From Epichloe hybrida (lineage: Eukaryota > Ascomycota > Sordariomycetes > Hypocreales > Clavicipitaceae), in the NCBI GenBank assembly GCA_019022495.1, contig JAFEKR010000014.1:62001-126000 (forward strand): DNA of 64,000 bases, written 5' to 3'. The translations under genes were made by a program, and so were the position numbers. The notes under the pieces were generated by a model. It was given only the letters and a program-made list of their open reading frames with translations, ran no database searches and was not told the origin of the DNA. This document shows, piece by piece, positions 1 through 13,400 of the stretch (position 1 is its first letter; each line of letters starts with the position of its first letter).

Positions 1-491
1 AACAACGGAAAAGAGGGATCTGACAATAATGATGATAATGACGAAAATGACGATATTGATGGTATTGACGAATTCGACGATATCAGCAATTGAACCTAGA
101 TATCGGGATCTAGGTCTGCGATATTTGCGATCCATCGCGAGGATCGAAGCTAGGAAAAGCTGCCTAGCTAGGCAGCTAGATAATCTTAAATAATCTCAAA
201 TAAGCTTATATTTATCTTAGGAAAACATAGGTAAAATCTCGATTTGAACAATCCAAGCTAAAGGCAACGAAGGGAGAGTTGATTTTCTATTAAAAGGGAG
301 GGAATCTAGGGTTTTTATCTAGCTAGGGGGTTAGGGGCTAGGCCGGATCCAATGTGGTTGAATTGATCCGACAATCCGATAGATCCGAGGTCGAAGGGGC
401 TAGAGGTCTCGAGGGATCCGATAGATCCGAGGTCCAAGGGGCTAGAGGTCTTGTGAGAGAGGTCTCTAGGGGTCATATTCCTAGCCACACA
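1..491 (-). repeat. LTR-like interspersed repeat, copy A (truncated by window edge)
   Basis: The reverse complement of this segment aligns, with small insertions and many transitions, to 44535-44978. Both copies share a start ATTGTGTGGCTAGG, a block with ACCTCTAGCCCC, GTAGATAAAAGC-like and CCTAGATTCCCTCCCTCTT segments, and a GATATC/GTC-rich tail. The TG start and the length of the shared block suggest a long terminal repeat of a degenerate retrotransposon. Copy A runs off the left window edge, so its far end is unseen. No primer-binding site or polypurine tract was recognised, so the LTR assignment is inference; the repeat relation itself is seen directly. Confidence 0.75.
374..451. repeat. 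Two-copy tandem duplication inside LTR-like copy A
   Basis: A 36-bp unit (begins ATCCGATAGATCCGAGGTC, ends CTAGAGGTCT) occurs at 374-409 and again at 416-451, differing at one base. The second LTR-like copy at 44.6 kb has only one unit, so the duplication happened in this copy after the two separated. Confidence 0.85.
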
Positions 492-3135
492 ATATAAATA
501 GCTACTTCCGCAGCTACAGGCTAAAGATTCTCTAGAAAGCCTACTTAGATCATTAGAGTCATTATAACTCTTATTATCACCCCCCTAGACCGCTTAGCAT
601 GCCTATTTTAATATAAATAAGCCAGACTAGACTTTCTAACAATAATGCCTCTATTAGTAACTTTTACCTCTTACTTTTTAGTCCAGAAGGCAGTTTCTCT
701 ATTAGTAATAATAACCATAATATGAATTCTAAAGGTCCTTGCGTAGCGTGCTTCTAATTAATCAAAGCAAGACACGATTTCAGTCTTTATTAGAATTATA
801 AAGATATAGCAAAGGCCTATTACCCTATAAGTGAAGAGAGTAATATAATAATCCTTATTATAGCCCTGTGATTAAGCAAAGAGGTTATAGGTTATAACCT
901 AAAGAGGTCCTAAGGGTAAGGAATCCATCTGTAAAACTCGCAATATCTACCTCTACGCCTTAGCTATATAGCAAATCTCACATTTACCCTCACTATACTC
1001 TTTTATTAGTATATTAACCTTTTAAAGCACTTAATCCATTATATCTTTACCTAGATAAGCTATTCTTACATGCCAAAGGTCTGCTTTTATAGCTATTAAG
1101 GGTTTTAGGTCACAAGAGTCCTTTCTAACTATAAAAGCCTTATTAGGGCTATCCCCTTTAATACATAGTTAAGTACTAAGGGTTATAATCAAAAAGATCT
1201 TACAATTACCTCTTACTAGGTCTATAACAATCCCTATAAGATTATCCTACCTTATACCTTTTATTATAAGCAGCTAAAGCAATATAAGATTTATAAAGAA
1301 GGTTAGTTAATACTACGTATTTAATAATATAAGGGTCTAGCTGTTTATTAATTTAATCTAGGCTATGCTAACACCATAAGTCTTAGTAACTCCATACCTA
1401 GCTTAAATACTTAGTTAATTACCGTAATCTAGGTTAATAAACTAGCGTTTATTATTAAAGATATGTACTAAAGTACTGCTATTAAGTATTACTCGCAAGC
1501 GCCCTTAGGCATAAAAAGCCTCTAAAGACGGTTCTATAGTAACAAAGGCAGTATTACCCTCTGGCTTACTTTCCTTTGCTTCCTTTGCATTATACTCCTT
1601 AAGCTATGTGTTATAAGCCTTTTTAATATTATTAGATTATTAATTTATTACTTCTTTTACCTTTTTTAATTAATCTTCCTTAATAGTCTAATTCTTAGGC
1701 AGGTAAAGCGTTTAATAGTTCTTCTAAGAGTCCTTTAACTTCTTAGCCTTATACTTATTATAATAAATATAAAGTAGCTTCTTATCTCCCTTATTAAGAT
1801 CTTCTTTAGTCTAACTATTAAAAGTTAGCTTTACTCTAAAAGATTCTCTAGATTTACTTTAAGATCTTCCCTAGGCTTTAATTAGATACCTAATCCTCGT
1901 AATTATAAAGTAAAAATCAAGGGTTTTACCCTTAATCTTAGTGGTAAAGATTAGTAAATTAATTTAAGCTGAAATTAAAGGGAATCAGGTGCTAATAGCA
2001 TTATTAATTATCTTAATTAGAGAGTTACCTTTTATAATTAAGTAATTTGCTTAAAAACATCACTTATAGCTAATTAACGCATTAGCAAGCTATTTATTAA
2101 TGTTAACCTTTACTAGGCTATGCTTAATAACTTTATTAAAGTTAACCTTAGTATAATACCTAATTATTTTATTTAAGGGCATTACATTTCTTATAAGCTC
2201 TCTAAGCTTCTTATAAAGCAAGATATGCTATAGGATTATTTACTTATACTTATTTCTAAGGGTTACAATAAACTAATTATAGTATTCTCTTATAGTCTTT
2301 AATAGACTTTAATACTAACTATTAAATACTTAATATTATCTATTTAGAACTATATACTAAGCGCTATCCTTAGTATTATCTAGTTATTAAGAGTATTTAA
2401 AGTATCCCTCTTTAGTTAAGTTAATAATAGGAGTAATGCTTATAGGAGGAGAGCTTTCTTAAGGTTACTACTAATTACTTATAACTCTAGATATTAATAT
2501 TCTTAAGTATGTTTAAGGCCCTTTAGTCTAGTTTTCTAGTAAAGTAGTTAAAGCTATAATTACTACTTTTCTTATTACTAGAGTCCCTTTTCCTATTAGG
2601 ATTAGTGGCTTAGGTAAGTAGTTAAGAGTTATTATTAAATTAGGATTAATAAAGACCTAAATCCTATCTTTAATAGCTCTTACCTTTATTATCTTAAACC
2701 ACAGGTCCTAGTAATAGGGTTCTTATAGCTTAACTACTAGCTTATAGCCTTAAGTAGTGTTAGTTTCCTTAGATATCTTAATAATATCCTATATTATTAT
2801 TATTATAATTTATTAAACTTTAACCCACGTAGATCTTCCTTACTACTAGGGGTTACCTAATTATAATATTAATAATTATAATTAAACCCTATTCTCTTAC
2901 TAGGATATACCGAATTTAATAATTAATTAATTAGAATTAACTTAATAAAGGTATTAATTAGAAAGAAAGGTCTTTATATTATAAACACTAAGTAATTACT
3001 ACTATATTAGACTAAGCAGCTAGGATTAGAAATAAAGGTATAGATTAAGTTACCTAATCCTATAAGAGGGCGCGGACTACGGTTTAAATAACTAAGTACC
3101 TATACTATAGGGTGTGTAATCTACCTATATAAACT
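492..3135. other. AT-rich RIP-like block, no intact gene
   Basis: About 2.6 kb of strongly AT-rich sequence full of TTA, TAA and TATA, with very few CA or TG dinucleotides on either strand and stop codons in every frame. This is the signature expected of repeat-induced point mutation (C to T in CpA context). It adjoins the LTR-like repeat at its left, so it may be the dead internal part of the same element, but no reverse transcriptase or integrase motif survives. The right edge near 3135 is where base composition returns to normal. Confidence 0.7.
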
Positions 3136-4705
3136 ATACTATGCATCTACTAAAGGTCCGGAAAAGTAACTAGTTAGGTGGGTCCTAGTGTCCAAGTTGC
3201 CTGCATGCGGTTGAGCGCTTACGGCGGGATTCCAACACAAGGCATGTAAGGGGATAATGTACGGATCATTGTACGCACAAATCAATCCGTAATAATAGTG
3301 GCCAGTCGGCTGCGCCGCTTCATCCATGCAATATACGGTCCGGTCCGTACATGTAGCCCTACGGCCTTCAAACAGATGGTGCCCGCGTAATACATTTTCC
3401 TCGCTGTGAGATCCGAAACGCCCGATGGACGGACAGGGCCGTCGAAGCTTATCCTTTTGCCAGTCATGACTCATGGGGCCTCAGGCATGTTGCGATACCA
3501 GAACAATGCAGTGCCAGCGCCAGATGAGACGGAACATAATATTTGCCACCCGGAAAGTACCGAATAGTAAGTATGGAAATGCTCAGGCGCCCCGAGCATG
3601 ACTTCCTTGACAATTCCGCTGTGTTGTACGTCCGTACATGTACGTCACTATCGTCTCATCCACACCGGTTTGTTTTGTTAGAACTTAAATCCTAACGACG
3701 GATCCCTGGAAAGGATCGCGAAACATGGGAAACAGACATGCCGAATGCCGAATAACGGTGCCGAAACACGACGGCACTTGATAAGAGGGTCTTGCGCTAA
3801 TTCTGGCCATGTTAAGTCTTCAACTCCTTTTCTACTTACCGTATCGTTTTATTGAATGCTGTTCGAAAGACTCGCTTTGATCGTCATGAAGTGATTGTTT
3901 ATAGTAATAGGCCAAGAGTCATGACGAACAAGTCTACACACCATAGGAGGGTAACCCGTGGCTTTCGATAGTCAAGGGCGCAGAGCTGACCGTCGAATTT
4001 GTCTCTTTGCCTAACAGTCTTGACAAGACAGGGATGTCATACGGACTAATGGAAATACGTAAACCTCACTGACAAAATTGACACATCCACAAGCCTTTGC
4101 GTGGGTGATTCTAGCGCCTCGGGCATGTCGCATCTTCTTTCTTTCATTTTCAATAACCGCGCTTGCGTAATCCGTAGTCATGGCATTGAACCTCTGGTGT
4201 GCTGAGCTTGATTTGAATAGCTCTTGCCCGTTGCAAGACTGACCGGAACAACGGCCTACGTGTAAAACTTGCCCTTGTTGGTGTAGCCGATCAGATGCTG
4301 CATATTACCGTTGCTTTCGAAGATACTGGTCTAAGGGGTTGTAAGTTCTTAGCTTAATTCCCCTTTCCGTGGAACCCGTTGTATTCGCGCACGATGGACC
4401 GTCTCATGGCTGCTGCCTTGCACAGACACTCGACGTGCGCATACTGACACCTTTAAGGATAACTTTTGTAGTCGTGAGAGAGGTGAGGGACTGCGTGAAG
4501 AAATGTCATTTTTGCTTTTGAACCGTCTACGCTAAGTATATGTTGTCCCTTGTTGGAAGATATCCTTTTCGTATTTCCAATTCTATGCATTTCGTTGAGC
4601 TCCCCTCTACATGGTCATGTAGAAAACTCATGCTTGAAAGACTCTATAAGAGAAAGAAGGGGAAAAAAAGGCAAAGAATAGTCGACAGTGTAATAGACAA
4701 GGTTG
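3136..4705. other. Intergenic spacer downstream of MET2
   Basis: Normal-composition DNA between the RIP-like block and the MET2 stop codon. I see no coding region with family similarity, no tRNA and no clear repeat. The T-rich stretch on the minus strand just past 4706 is where MET2 transcription would end. Confidence 0.5.
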
Positions 4706-6514
4706 CTACCACTCCGTGATATCTTCCACCTCAGCTTCACCAAACATACTAGACTTGGTCAATTCACCCACGCCCGTCTCCTCAGGTGCTGCCCCGTCTT
4801 TGCTCATGATATCCGGAAGCACTTGCTTCAAGAATGACAAGATGTGATTATTGACCTGTTCAAATTGTAGCAGGAAGGCATCATGGCCCTCGGGACTGTC
4901 AATCCGTTCCAAGCGTGCATTCTTGACATGCTGCGCAATCTCTTCCTGCTCAGCAATTGTGAAGAGTCCGTCACTCTCAATGCCCAGCACGAGCGTGGGC
5001 TGTTCAATAAGAGCCAGAGCCTCGCCAATAGTGTCCGTCCGCCCTCGTGAAACGTCGTGCGTATCGAGCTTGCGTGTCATGGCGATGTAGCAGTTGCTGT
5101 CGAACCGCTTGACGAACTTAGTTCCCTGGTATCGCAGATAAGACTGGGCGGAAAAGTAATTGGACGCTGGTATAGTCGTCTCCTCTCCGCCGGTGAGGCT
5201 CTCGCCATCTTTGCCTCCCTTGCCAGTGCTCGTGCTCTTTTGGGGCCCGTGAAATTGCGGATCGGGAAGATCAGTGGGGGGGTCAGCGGACGATGACGAT
5301 GCCACCCGAATGCTTGATCCACTGCCCTGACGTGAAATACTCGCGCGCTTAATGTTGTGTCCATCGTTGTGGATGTGGAAATGCGCTTCTGATGGAGTAC
5401 TCGGTCGCAGCCGCTGTCGCCCGCTGATGGTCTGGACCTTGGAGGGATCAGGGTTGTTGCGGCCGAAACGCGATTCAAAGGAATTGCGGCTTCGGTAGGT
5501 CAGCAGCGCGGCCATACGAGCGGCGCCTAGCCCTGTGGCGGGCGGGTCGTCAAATGGATAATAGCCATCATCATATTTGGGGTCGGCGTAGATGCTTTGT
5601 CGCTGTGCTTCGCCCCAGCTAATGCCCCATGCGCTGTGTCGACTCGACGTGGCAATGGGGACGATGCATCGTATGTAGTCTTTACCCAGATAGGCCCATT
5701 CCAGAACGAACATGCCTCCAAGTGAGCCTCCAATGACGGCGGCAATTTGTTTAACTCCTAGATCGTCGAGTAAGAGCTTGTGGAGGCTGAATGAAGACGA
5801 CTTAGTGTGAAGCTTCATTTCAAGATTCTGAACCCATAGAGATTTGAAGCGTTGGAATGGGGTGCATAGGCCGGACAGAAGTGGAAGGAAAAAAGGGAAT
5901 ATCATTCGAAATTCACTCAGATCAGATCTCATACTCACTTCACATCGTCACGAATCGTGGTAAGGGGAAATTCAGGTCCATAGCGGCCGTTTGATGCGTC
6001 TCCATCCTTCGCCGTTACTGGGCTCGCCGTCCCATATGGACTGCCCAGACTGTTCATGCAAACAATGAAGAATCTGGAGGTGTCGAATACCCGTCCAGGA
6101 CCGCCAAGCAACGGTCCCCACCAGTCACTCACGTCAGCACTTCCTGTGAGAGCATGGCAAATGACCATGACATTATTCCCATCTTCGTTGAGCTTGCCAC
6201 GTGTGGTGTAGGCAACAGGCACATTGTGAAGGGTGATTCCTGATTCGAGCGTGAATTGGGGAACGATAGCTATCTGCTGGTCTGGAATCAAATCGGCGAA
6301 GGGATTTTCCGGCTGTGATTTCTTTCTTTCTTACAGGTGTTCAGTCACTATTCGTTCAAAGTACGACAAAAACACATCCATCATGGAGGAGTCGAGGTTG
6401 TGCCGGGGGTCGGGGGGTGGTGGCGGGGGGAGAGATGATGAGGGAAAAGCATGCGAAACTATTGCGTGTAAATCACGAAGAAGGAAGACTTACCGTATTT
6501 CGTCTGTGACCCAT
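4706..6514 (-). CDS. MET2: Homoserine O-acetyltransferase (MET2)
   Basis: Makes O-acetylhomoserine from homoserine and acetyl-CoA, the entry step for sulfur incorporation into methionine. Model: join of 6514-6494, 6312-5939 and 5786-4706 (minus), introns 181 and 152 bp, 491 aa. Family features seen: ENPFADLIP start region, CHALTGSADVSDWW oxyanion segment, nucleophile Ser153 in GGSLGGM, Asp404 in ESDGLF and His433 in PEGHDAF, i.e. a complete alpha/beta-hydrolase triad. A polar insert rich in Ser and Gly sits before ASNYFSAQSYL, as fungal members often have. The first exon is the weak point: the ATG at 6514 gives a 21-nt exon that joins in frame; an ATG at 6540 would need a different, poorer acceptor. 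Divergent from THO2. Confidence 0.93.
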
Positions 6515-7496
6515 CACTGGTAGAAGTTCCTTGGGCCATTGTGATGTCTTTCACGCGTGATGCTAATCCGTCTTTCCTGGCCTACCTGGCCCCGAGACCG
6601 GAGGCGGGATGCGAATGGTGGTTTGAAGAATGTCACTTTCGCTCTTTGTGATAGAAGTTGACCCAAGCTGGTGCTTGGTGAACGGATCCGTTTGTGTGGT
6701 GATCTTCCGCGTGGTGATGCAGTGTTCCACATTCAATGGGAATTATTGCGACTACGAGGCTTAATTCATCTTGGGGATGGCGCCGTTGTGTTGTTTCTGC
6801 CAGACAGAGGGAACTTCGGTTCCCAATTACTCGTGCCCCGCCTCACCACCTGGCAAGGGGGCGGGGCGAGAGTACCCGATGCCGTCACGGTCCGGTGGTC
6901 ATTTGGCTTGACATACCGAGAAGGTAACGTGACAGTCCACGTGATTGACACCGTCGTTGAGCATGAGTTCTCAAGTGCGTCAGGTGGGGCCCACGTAAGG
7001 TGCAAGGCTGCAATCTGGCGACGGGCGGACGTGAACGCGGAGCTCACGATCATAGATCTTTCTTCACCTTGACTACACAGTCGCCCGACGTCAGCCCCCC
7101 TATATATCCCTATACAGCCGAGTTCAAAGTGCACAAGGTGTCTTATAGGAAAGGCGAAGCTGATATCAGGGGCAATTGCTCCCCCGTTCTTCTTTTTCCC
7201 TCCGTTTCCCACCTCCCGCCGAAGCTTTCCCCGTTTGCGCGGCAGATCCTTCAAATTATTTTCTTTGTTCGCAATTCTTCCCTTCCTCGCTGCAGTCGTG
7301 TCGCCTTCAATAACCCCTTGGTTTCTTTGGCATTCCGCGTATCACAGAGCTCAACTTTTGTCTTCTTCCAGTTGTCAATAACAACTTGACCTGGCTCAGT
7401 AATCGAACGCTTGCCCTCTCTGGAAGTCCTGACATATTTGTCGGCGCAAATGGTATGACTCGGTGCATTTCAAGGTTGGCTACACGAATTTGAGTC
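6515..7496. promoter_or_regulatory. Divergent promoter region MET2 / THO2
   Basis: About 1 kb separates the MET2 and THO2 start codons. It contains a TATATA at 7101-7106 and pyrimidine-rich tracts before the THO2 ATG, with no supported coding region. Both transcripts must start here. Which elements serve which gene cannot be told from sequence alone. Confidence 0.6.
6938..6945 (-). promoter_or_regulatory. CACGTGAT motif (Cbf1-like E-box)
   Basis: CACGTGAT on the plus strand reads ATCACGTG on the strand of MET2, matching the RTCACRTG core bound by yeast Cbf1 with Met4 at sulfur-assimilation genes. It lies about 425 bp upstream of the MET2 ATG. The match is seen; the role is inferred from yeast and may not hold in this lineage, where a CYS3/MetR-type bZIP dominates. 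Confidence 0.4.
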
Positions 7497-10400
7497 ATGC
7501 CTACAAAGCGAAAGAGATCTGACCGGCCGTTGGGTGACGGAGGCAGACCCTCTCCCCATCGACCTGGAGACACGAATCTAGCCCAACAAGAAAGTCACGA
7601 TGGCGCTGGTCGTGGGAGAGGTGGCGGTCGGGGCGGTTACTTTCCTCAAGGCAGTCGTGGAGGTTTCAGTCGACGTGATTCATCTCAAGGCTATGGTCAA
7701 GGCTATGGCCGTGGAGGTCATAATCATCATCACAATCAACCGTACAACCAGCAACGAAATCATCCTGGAAACCAGGGCCCGGCGCAAACACAACCACACC
7801 CTCCCTCTCCCGTCAAACACACTCCTAACTCACCGTCGGCTTCAAGACAGCCTCATCCCGGTACTGGTCAAATGCAAGCCCCGAAAGCACCAAGTTCCCC
7901 AGTCTCGACGAAGCTGCCATCAGAACCGGCACGACGACCAGCATCCCCCGTACGGTCGAACTATCAGTACGACAACCTTACGGAGGACAAAGTTCTGAAT
8001 TGGAACGAATATGGACGGCAACAAATACTACAGCAAGGTGTCCAAGCAAGGGAAGATGTCGACATCACCGAGCTTTCCACTCTCTTTCAAGAAATCATCC
8101 AGGCAGTCGTTGAGAACAAAGTGGACGCTGTTGATGCTGGTGTCTGTATTAAGGGAATTTTGGGCGAAGAGAACCCGGACGCTGTTAAGGATGCGTACGC
8201 GTTCGCTCCGCACACTCTCTTTCTAGATTCTCTGGCCATTATTATGGACAACGATTCTGCATTCTACCGACCTAGACTTCGCGACTTTCTGATTGCAACA
8301 GAAGTTTCACCCGCATTGATGCGCCAGATATTGGATGCCCCCATCCTACAACAATTAGGACTCATCAGAGACAATTTTGCGAGGCTGGGCGTCCGTCAGG
8401 CCACGAACCTATTGTACCGGCAAGCAAACTACAACCTACTCCGAGAAGAGACTGAAGGGTACTCCAAATTGATCACTGAGCTTTTCTCGACGAACAGCGC
8501 GATGCCACCACCTCCAGAACTGGCCGAACAGACTTTTGAGCGGGTCAAGGGCCTCATTGGAACTTTCGATCTGGACGTTGGGCGTGCTCTGGATGTGACG
8601 CTCGATGTTGCCGCAGCCGTCTTAATCAAGCAGTACAAGTTTTTTGTCAAATTTCTTCGAGTCAGTTCGTGGTGGCCGCGGTCACGTCTTAAATATGACT
8701 CTGCATTTATCGGTGGTCTCCCTCTCTGGGCCAACCCTGGCTACTTACAATGGACAGCCACAGAAGAGGACGAGGAAGCCATTGCACAACAGAAGCTCGC
8801 GAGGGATGTTGCATTTTGGGATCGAGCCAGGGCAATTCACCTGGGTGCTTTCTTCGAACTTGGAGGAAGACAAGTTAGTGACGCCGACTTCCAGCAAGCC
8901 AAAATTGCCCTTGGTCAACAGGGCGAAGGCGACGCTGATTTTGAGCAGCAATGGATGGAGGAAACCAAAACATTGCCTCCTCCGGGAAATCGAGTTGCTG
9001 CACAGCTACTAGGCTTCAAACTGCTTTTTTATAACTCTGAAATGCGCGACAAGGCTGATGTGCTACCCGCCAACTTACTCTACCTGGCTGCTCTGCTGAT
9101 CAAGGTTGGGTTCTTATCAATTACCGACTTATACCCCCATCTGTCACCCCCTGATCAGGACATGGAAAAGGTCCGCGAGGCAGAAGCTGAAAAGTTACAA
9201 AATGAAGAACGATCAGCCCGAGGAGGAGGACAGATGAACGCGCTGCTGATGGCTGGAGTTTTGCCGCAAGGAGATGACGACAACCCGAACGCCACGAATA
9301 TGCCGAAACGAGATGCTGCAAAAAAGCTCGACACCGACCAGAAGCAGGCGGCCAGAGATGAGGCCGAAAACAAGGCAAAGCTTCCCGAACCACTTGAGCA
9401 GAAAGTGGCCCTTTTGACTCAGCTACTCACAATAGGAGCCATACCTGAATCTTTGTTTATCTTGGGCAGGTTCCCGTGGATCCCTGAATTATTCCCCGAT
9501 GTCCTTCACAGAATCCATCGTATTCTTCATGTCAGTCTCGCAAAGGTTTTCAATGATACGACGCCCAAGGCGAACGCCTTGCTGGAGATGCCCAGCAAGG
9601 AGCTCCCGGACCTTGATCAATCAGGTATGCCGAAAGGAAGCGTGCGACTTCACAGGCCAGCAGTGAAGAAGCAGTGGCGGTGGCCATTCCCGGAGAAATT
9701 TGACGTCAACGAAAATCAAAATTACCGCTTCTACTGGGACGAATGGGCTGACAACATTCCCGTCTGTCAAACTGTGGATGATGTTTTTACTCTTTGCAAT
9801 ACCTTTTTGAATCTCTCCGGTGTCAACATCGGCAAGGATGAGGCTTTGCTCTCTAAACTAGCGCGCATCGGCGGGAAAAGCCTCGCAGATGATACTTCAG
9901 ACGCCAATCTCACGCGATGGCATGACCTTCTTCGACGATTGCTATTGCCTGCACTTAGCCACACTAAGGCTAATGCATCAGTTGTCAACGCCATCTGGGA
10001 TCTTCTGAAACGCTACCCTCTCACTACACGATACTCGATGTACGCTGAATGGTTCGAAGGTCAGATATCCAGATTGCCTGCTATGAAAATTGCCTTTGCC
10101 AGGGCGACCGCAGCTACCCGAGGTACGATGAAGCGAGTTTCTTTGACCAATCTGAGCGAGATGGCGAAGCAGCTTGCCAAAACGAGCTATTCGTCTCCTG
10201 GTATTGTGTTCCGAGTTGCTTTCGAGCAATTAGAATCCTACCCGAACTTGATCGAAGCCTTTGTTGAGTGTGCGAAATACTTCACTGATCTTTCATATGA
10301 TGTCTTGGTTTGGTCGCTTCTGAGTTCTTTGGGTAAATCTCGAAGTCGCACCCAGGCCGAGCACGCCCTCACTACCAGCAAGTGGCTGCAAGCTCTATCG

Positions 10401-13400
10401 CGGTTCTCGGGCAAAGTCTTCCGCCGATATCAACTATTAAGTCCAACGCCGGTTCTACAGTATGTCAACGATCAGCTTTTCCGTGGCAACTCAACCGACC
10501 TCATCATCCTCAAAGAGTTCATATCCTCAATGGGTGGTATCGTGGACGCGGCAGACTTCACTGATTACCAAGTCTTGTCCATGGCAGGTGGTGCATGGCT
10601 CAAGCAACATACTCTGATACGAGCGCAAGATCGACGGTTCGATAACGTGAAGAGCTCCAAACGCTTGATACAGGCCCTTGAGAAGTCAAAGTTGGCAGCT
10701 CGACTTTTATTGAACCTTGCGCAGTATCGGCAAGCCGCCATCTTTCAGGTCCCAGAGGACGAGGCGCACATCAAATTCTTATCAACAGTGGTGGATGATT
10801 CCCATCAGACTTTGATCCAATACCTTGACTTCCTCTGGAGCAATCTCGAGCCGAACGCTTTCGATGCCATTGTTCCATCAATTCCCGAACTAATTCAGTC
10901 ATACGGCCTCGACCCTAGCTTAGCGTTTCTGATTGGCAGAACAAGTCTTGCGCAACGAGTATTTCCCTGGAAAGGAAGCAGGGGCAACAAAAAGGAAATC
11001 GCCGCAGTGTCCAAGACTGACAAAGAGGGTGACGTTGATATGTCTGAGACTACCGTCCAAGGCGAAGTACTTCAGGAGACGGATGCGTTGGATCCCATTG
11101 AGAGTGAAGAGCTGGTATGTATTCAAACGCGAACCGCGTCACATAAATCAGTCCCTAATCAGTCGTCATGCAGAAATTGGACGGCGTATCCCTCATCCGG
11201 ACGACCATCAACACTTTACAACCAATCATCGATTCAGTTCGAGTAACCCTACGCCCCGAAGTGTGGCAAAAGATTGCCCCTGAGCTGTACGCAACCTTCT
11301 GGGCGTTGCAGCTCGGTGACATGTGCTTCCCTGAGGAGGTTTACGTACGAGAACGCCAACGAATTATGAGTGAATGGCAAACTCTATCAAGCGACAGGTC
11401 CGACATGAGCCGCAAAGCCGTAGACCGGAGGAATGAGAAGCGCAAGGAGCTAATGGACCTGCAAGGCTATCTCCTAGATGAGCTGAGCGAACACGGTCTG
11501 CGCAAAGCCAAATGGAAGTATTTTTTGACGAGGCAATTCCAAACCTCGTTTCCAGACCCGTCCGCGAAACCGGACAATGTGTCCGATGTTCTCTTGGAGC
11601 AGTGCGTGCTTCCACGTGTGCTGATATCTCCTGCTGATGCAGAATTCACGTTCCGCTTCATCAAAGCCTTGCACGAGTGGAATGCTCCTGTTTTCAGACT
11701 CATGTCTCTCTACGACCGTCTATTCAATGCCAATCGACTTCGTTCCCTAATATTCACTTGCACTGTTCGAGAGACAGAGTATCTCGGCCGTTTCCTGAAA
11801 CTCATACTGGAAGATCTCTCGAGGTGGCACAAGAACGAGCCGTTATCTGCCGAGAGAGAATCCAAGGCCGCCGAAGACGTGTCAAAGCTCGGTGGTGCCT
11901 ACGACAAGGAAGGCAAAGGTACTGCTAAGTCCCCTCACTTTGGCTTCGCCCTCACAACCAACGCCGAAGGCAAACCGGAAACTTTTGTGGAACATGCACA
12001 GTTCAGGGATCTATTGTTCAGATGGCACAAAAATCTTAACATGGCACTAAAAAACTGTCTGGGAGGGTCTGAATGGATGCATATTCGAAATGGTATCACG
12101 GTGCTCAAATGTGTTCTCGACTATTTCCCTGCTGTGGATTTCATGGCCACTCAGTTTATTACCCAACTACAGAACATCACGAAACGGGAGGCATCGGCAA
12201 AGACGGCTCCCGATAGCGAGGAGGGTAGTCGTGTAGATCTCTCCGTTGCTGCCCAAGGTGCCATGTCTGAACTTCAGCGGCGAAAGTCGAAATGGGTAAT
12301 GGTGCAAGCTTTTCGCCAGAATGCGGTATGTCCACGGAAGGCCCCTTGTGTTTCTGGGTGAACAAGTTAGACTAACCCCTGACTAGGCTGTTACGTCACG
12401 ACAGGAGACTAACGCAACTTCTGGATCTAATCTGCGTCCTAATGCTCCTGAATTCAAATCTCAAAGCGATAAGTAAGGACTAGATCGATACTGTTTTGTA
12501 CATGAGCTTGGCTAACATTTTCGTCCTGTAGGGCACTTGCCGCAAAGGGCTCGACCGTCGACGAGGAGGATGGAGAGGTACAGGACAAAGAAGCTGCGCG
12601 GGAGGCTGCCGGCAGCACACCCAAAGAACCCCTGCCTGCCAAGCCCCTTGGTCCCGGTCGAGATAATGCGAAGCGAAGCGACACTACAAGTCAGTCTCGT
12701 CCATCAACCCCTAAGCCCACTGTGAGCAAACCCGAGCGCGGTGGTCACAAGCTGCCGGACCGGCCCTCGCACAATTTGCCTAGCCGTCCAGATGTTCCCA
12801 TACCAGGATATTACACCCAAGATCGATTCAGTCAACCTCGTAGCGGCCATGATCGCAGGGACGGCAGGGAATCCTGGGGCCCCCGAGATACCCGAGACGG
12901 CAGAGAAGGACGAGACAGCAGGGATACAAGAGATGATCGAGACGCGAAAGAGCAACGAGATGGTCGTCCATCAGACTCGGACCGTCCCAGTCGTGGGCGA
13001 GATTCAACAGAGCGTCGTCCAGCGGAAGGCAAAGACGAGATCAGTCGCGCCGAGCTACCCCCACGTCCGACACAGCAAGACAGTGATCGTTCGCAACGCG
13101 ACTCGCGCGGAGGGCGATCGCACGATCGGGCCAGTGAAGCAACAACGGCTCCTGGGCCGACATCTTCGTCCGTTCCCCTTGAGCCGGCGATGAATCCCGA
13201 AAGAGCAGCACTCTTCGCCCAAGAATTATCCGATAGACCACCCAGAGGGAGTGATTCTGATCGTTCCTCACGCGGCCGTCGACAAGACGGTGGTAATGGC
13301 GGCGCCATCATGGATACCATTATTCCCGAGCGTGAAGCTTTGGTCGGAGAGGGGGGAGCAGACTCTCACTATGTTCCTGCCCGTTCAAACAGAGACGACG

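Noticed and set aside
1..3135. Complete LTR retrotransposon
   Set aside because: Only one LTR-like end is visible, with no primer-binding site, polypurine tract or polymerase motif.
3139..3474. 111-codon open frame on the minus strand
   Set aside because: No family similarity, no splice context, and partly overlaps the edge of a RIP-like block.
5077..5478. Open frame opposite or out of phase within MET2
   Set aside because: Shadow of the MET2 coding frame; no independent evidence.
11168..11246. Separate gene starting downstream of the long first THO2 exon
   Set aside because: A 59-bp intron with good GTATGT donor and CAG acceptor joins both parts in frame, and the combined length fits THO2.
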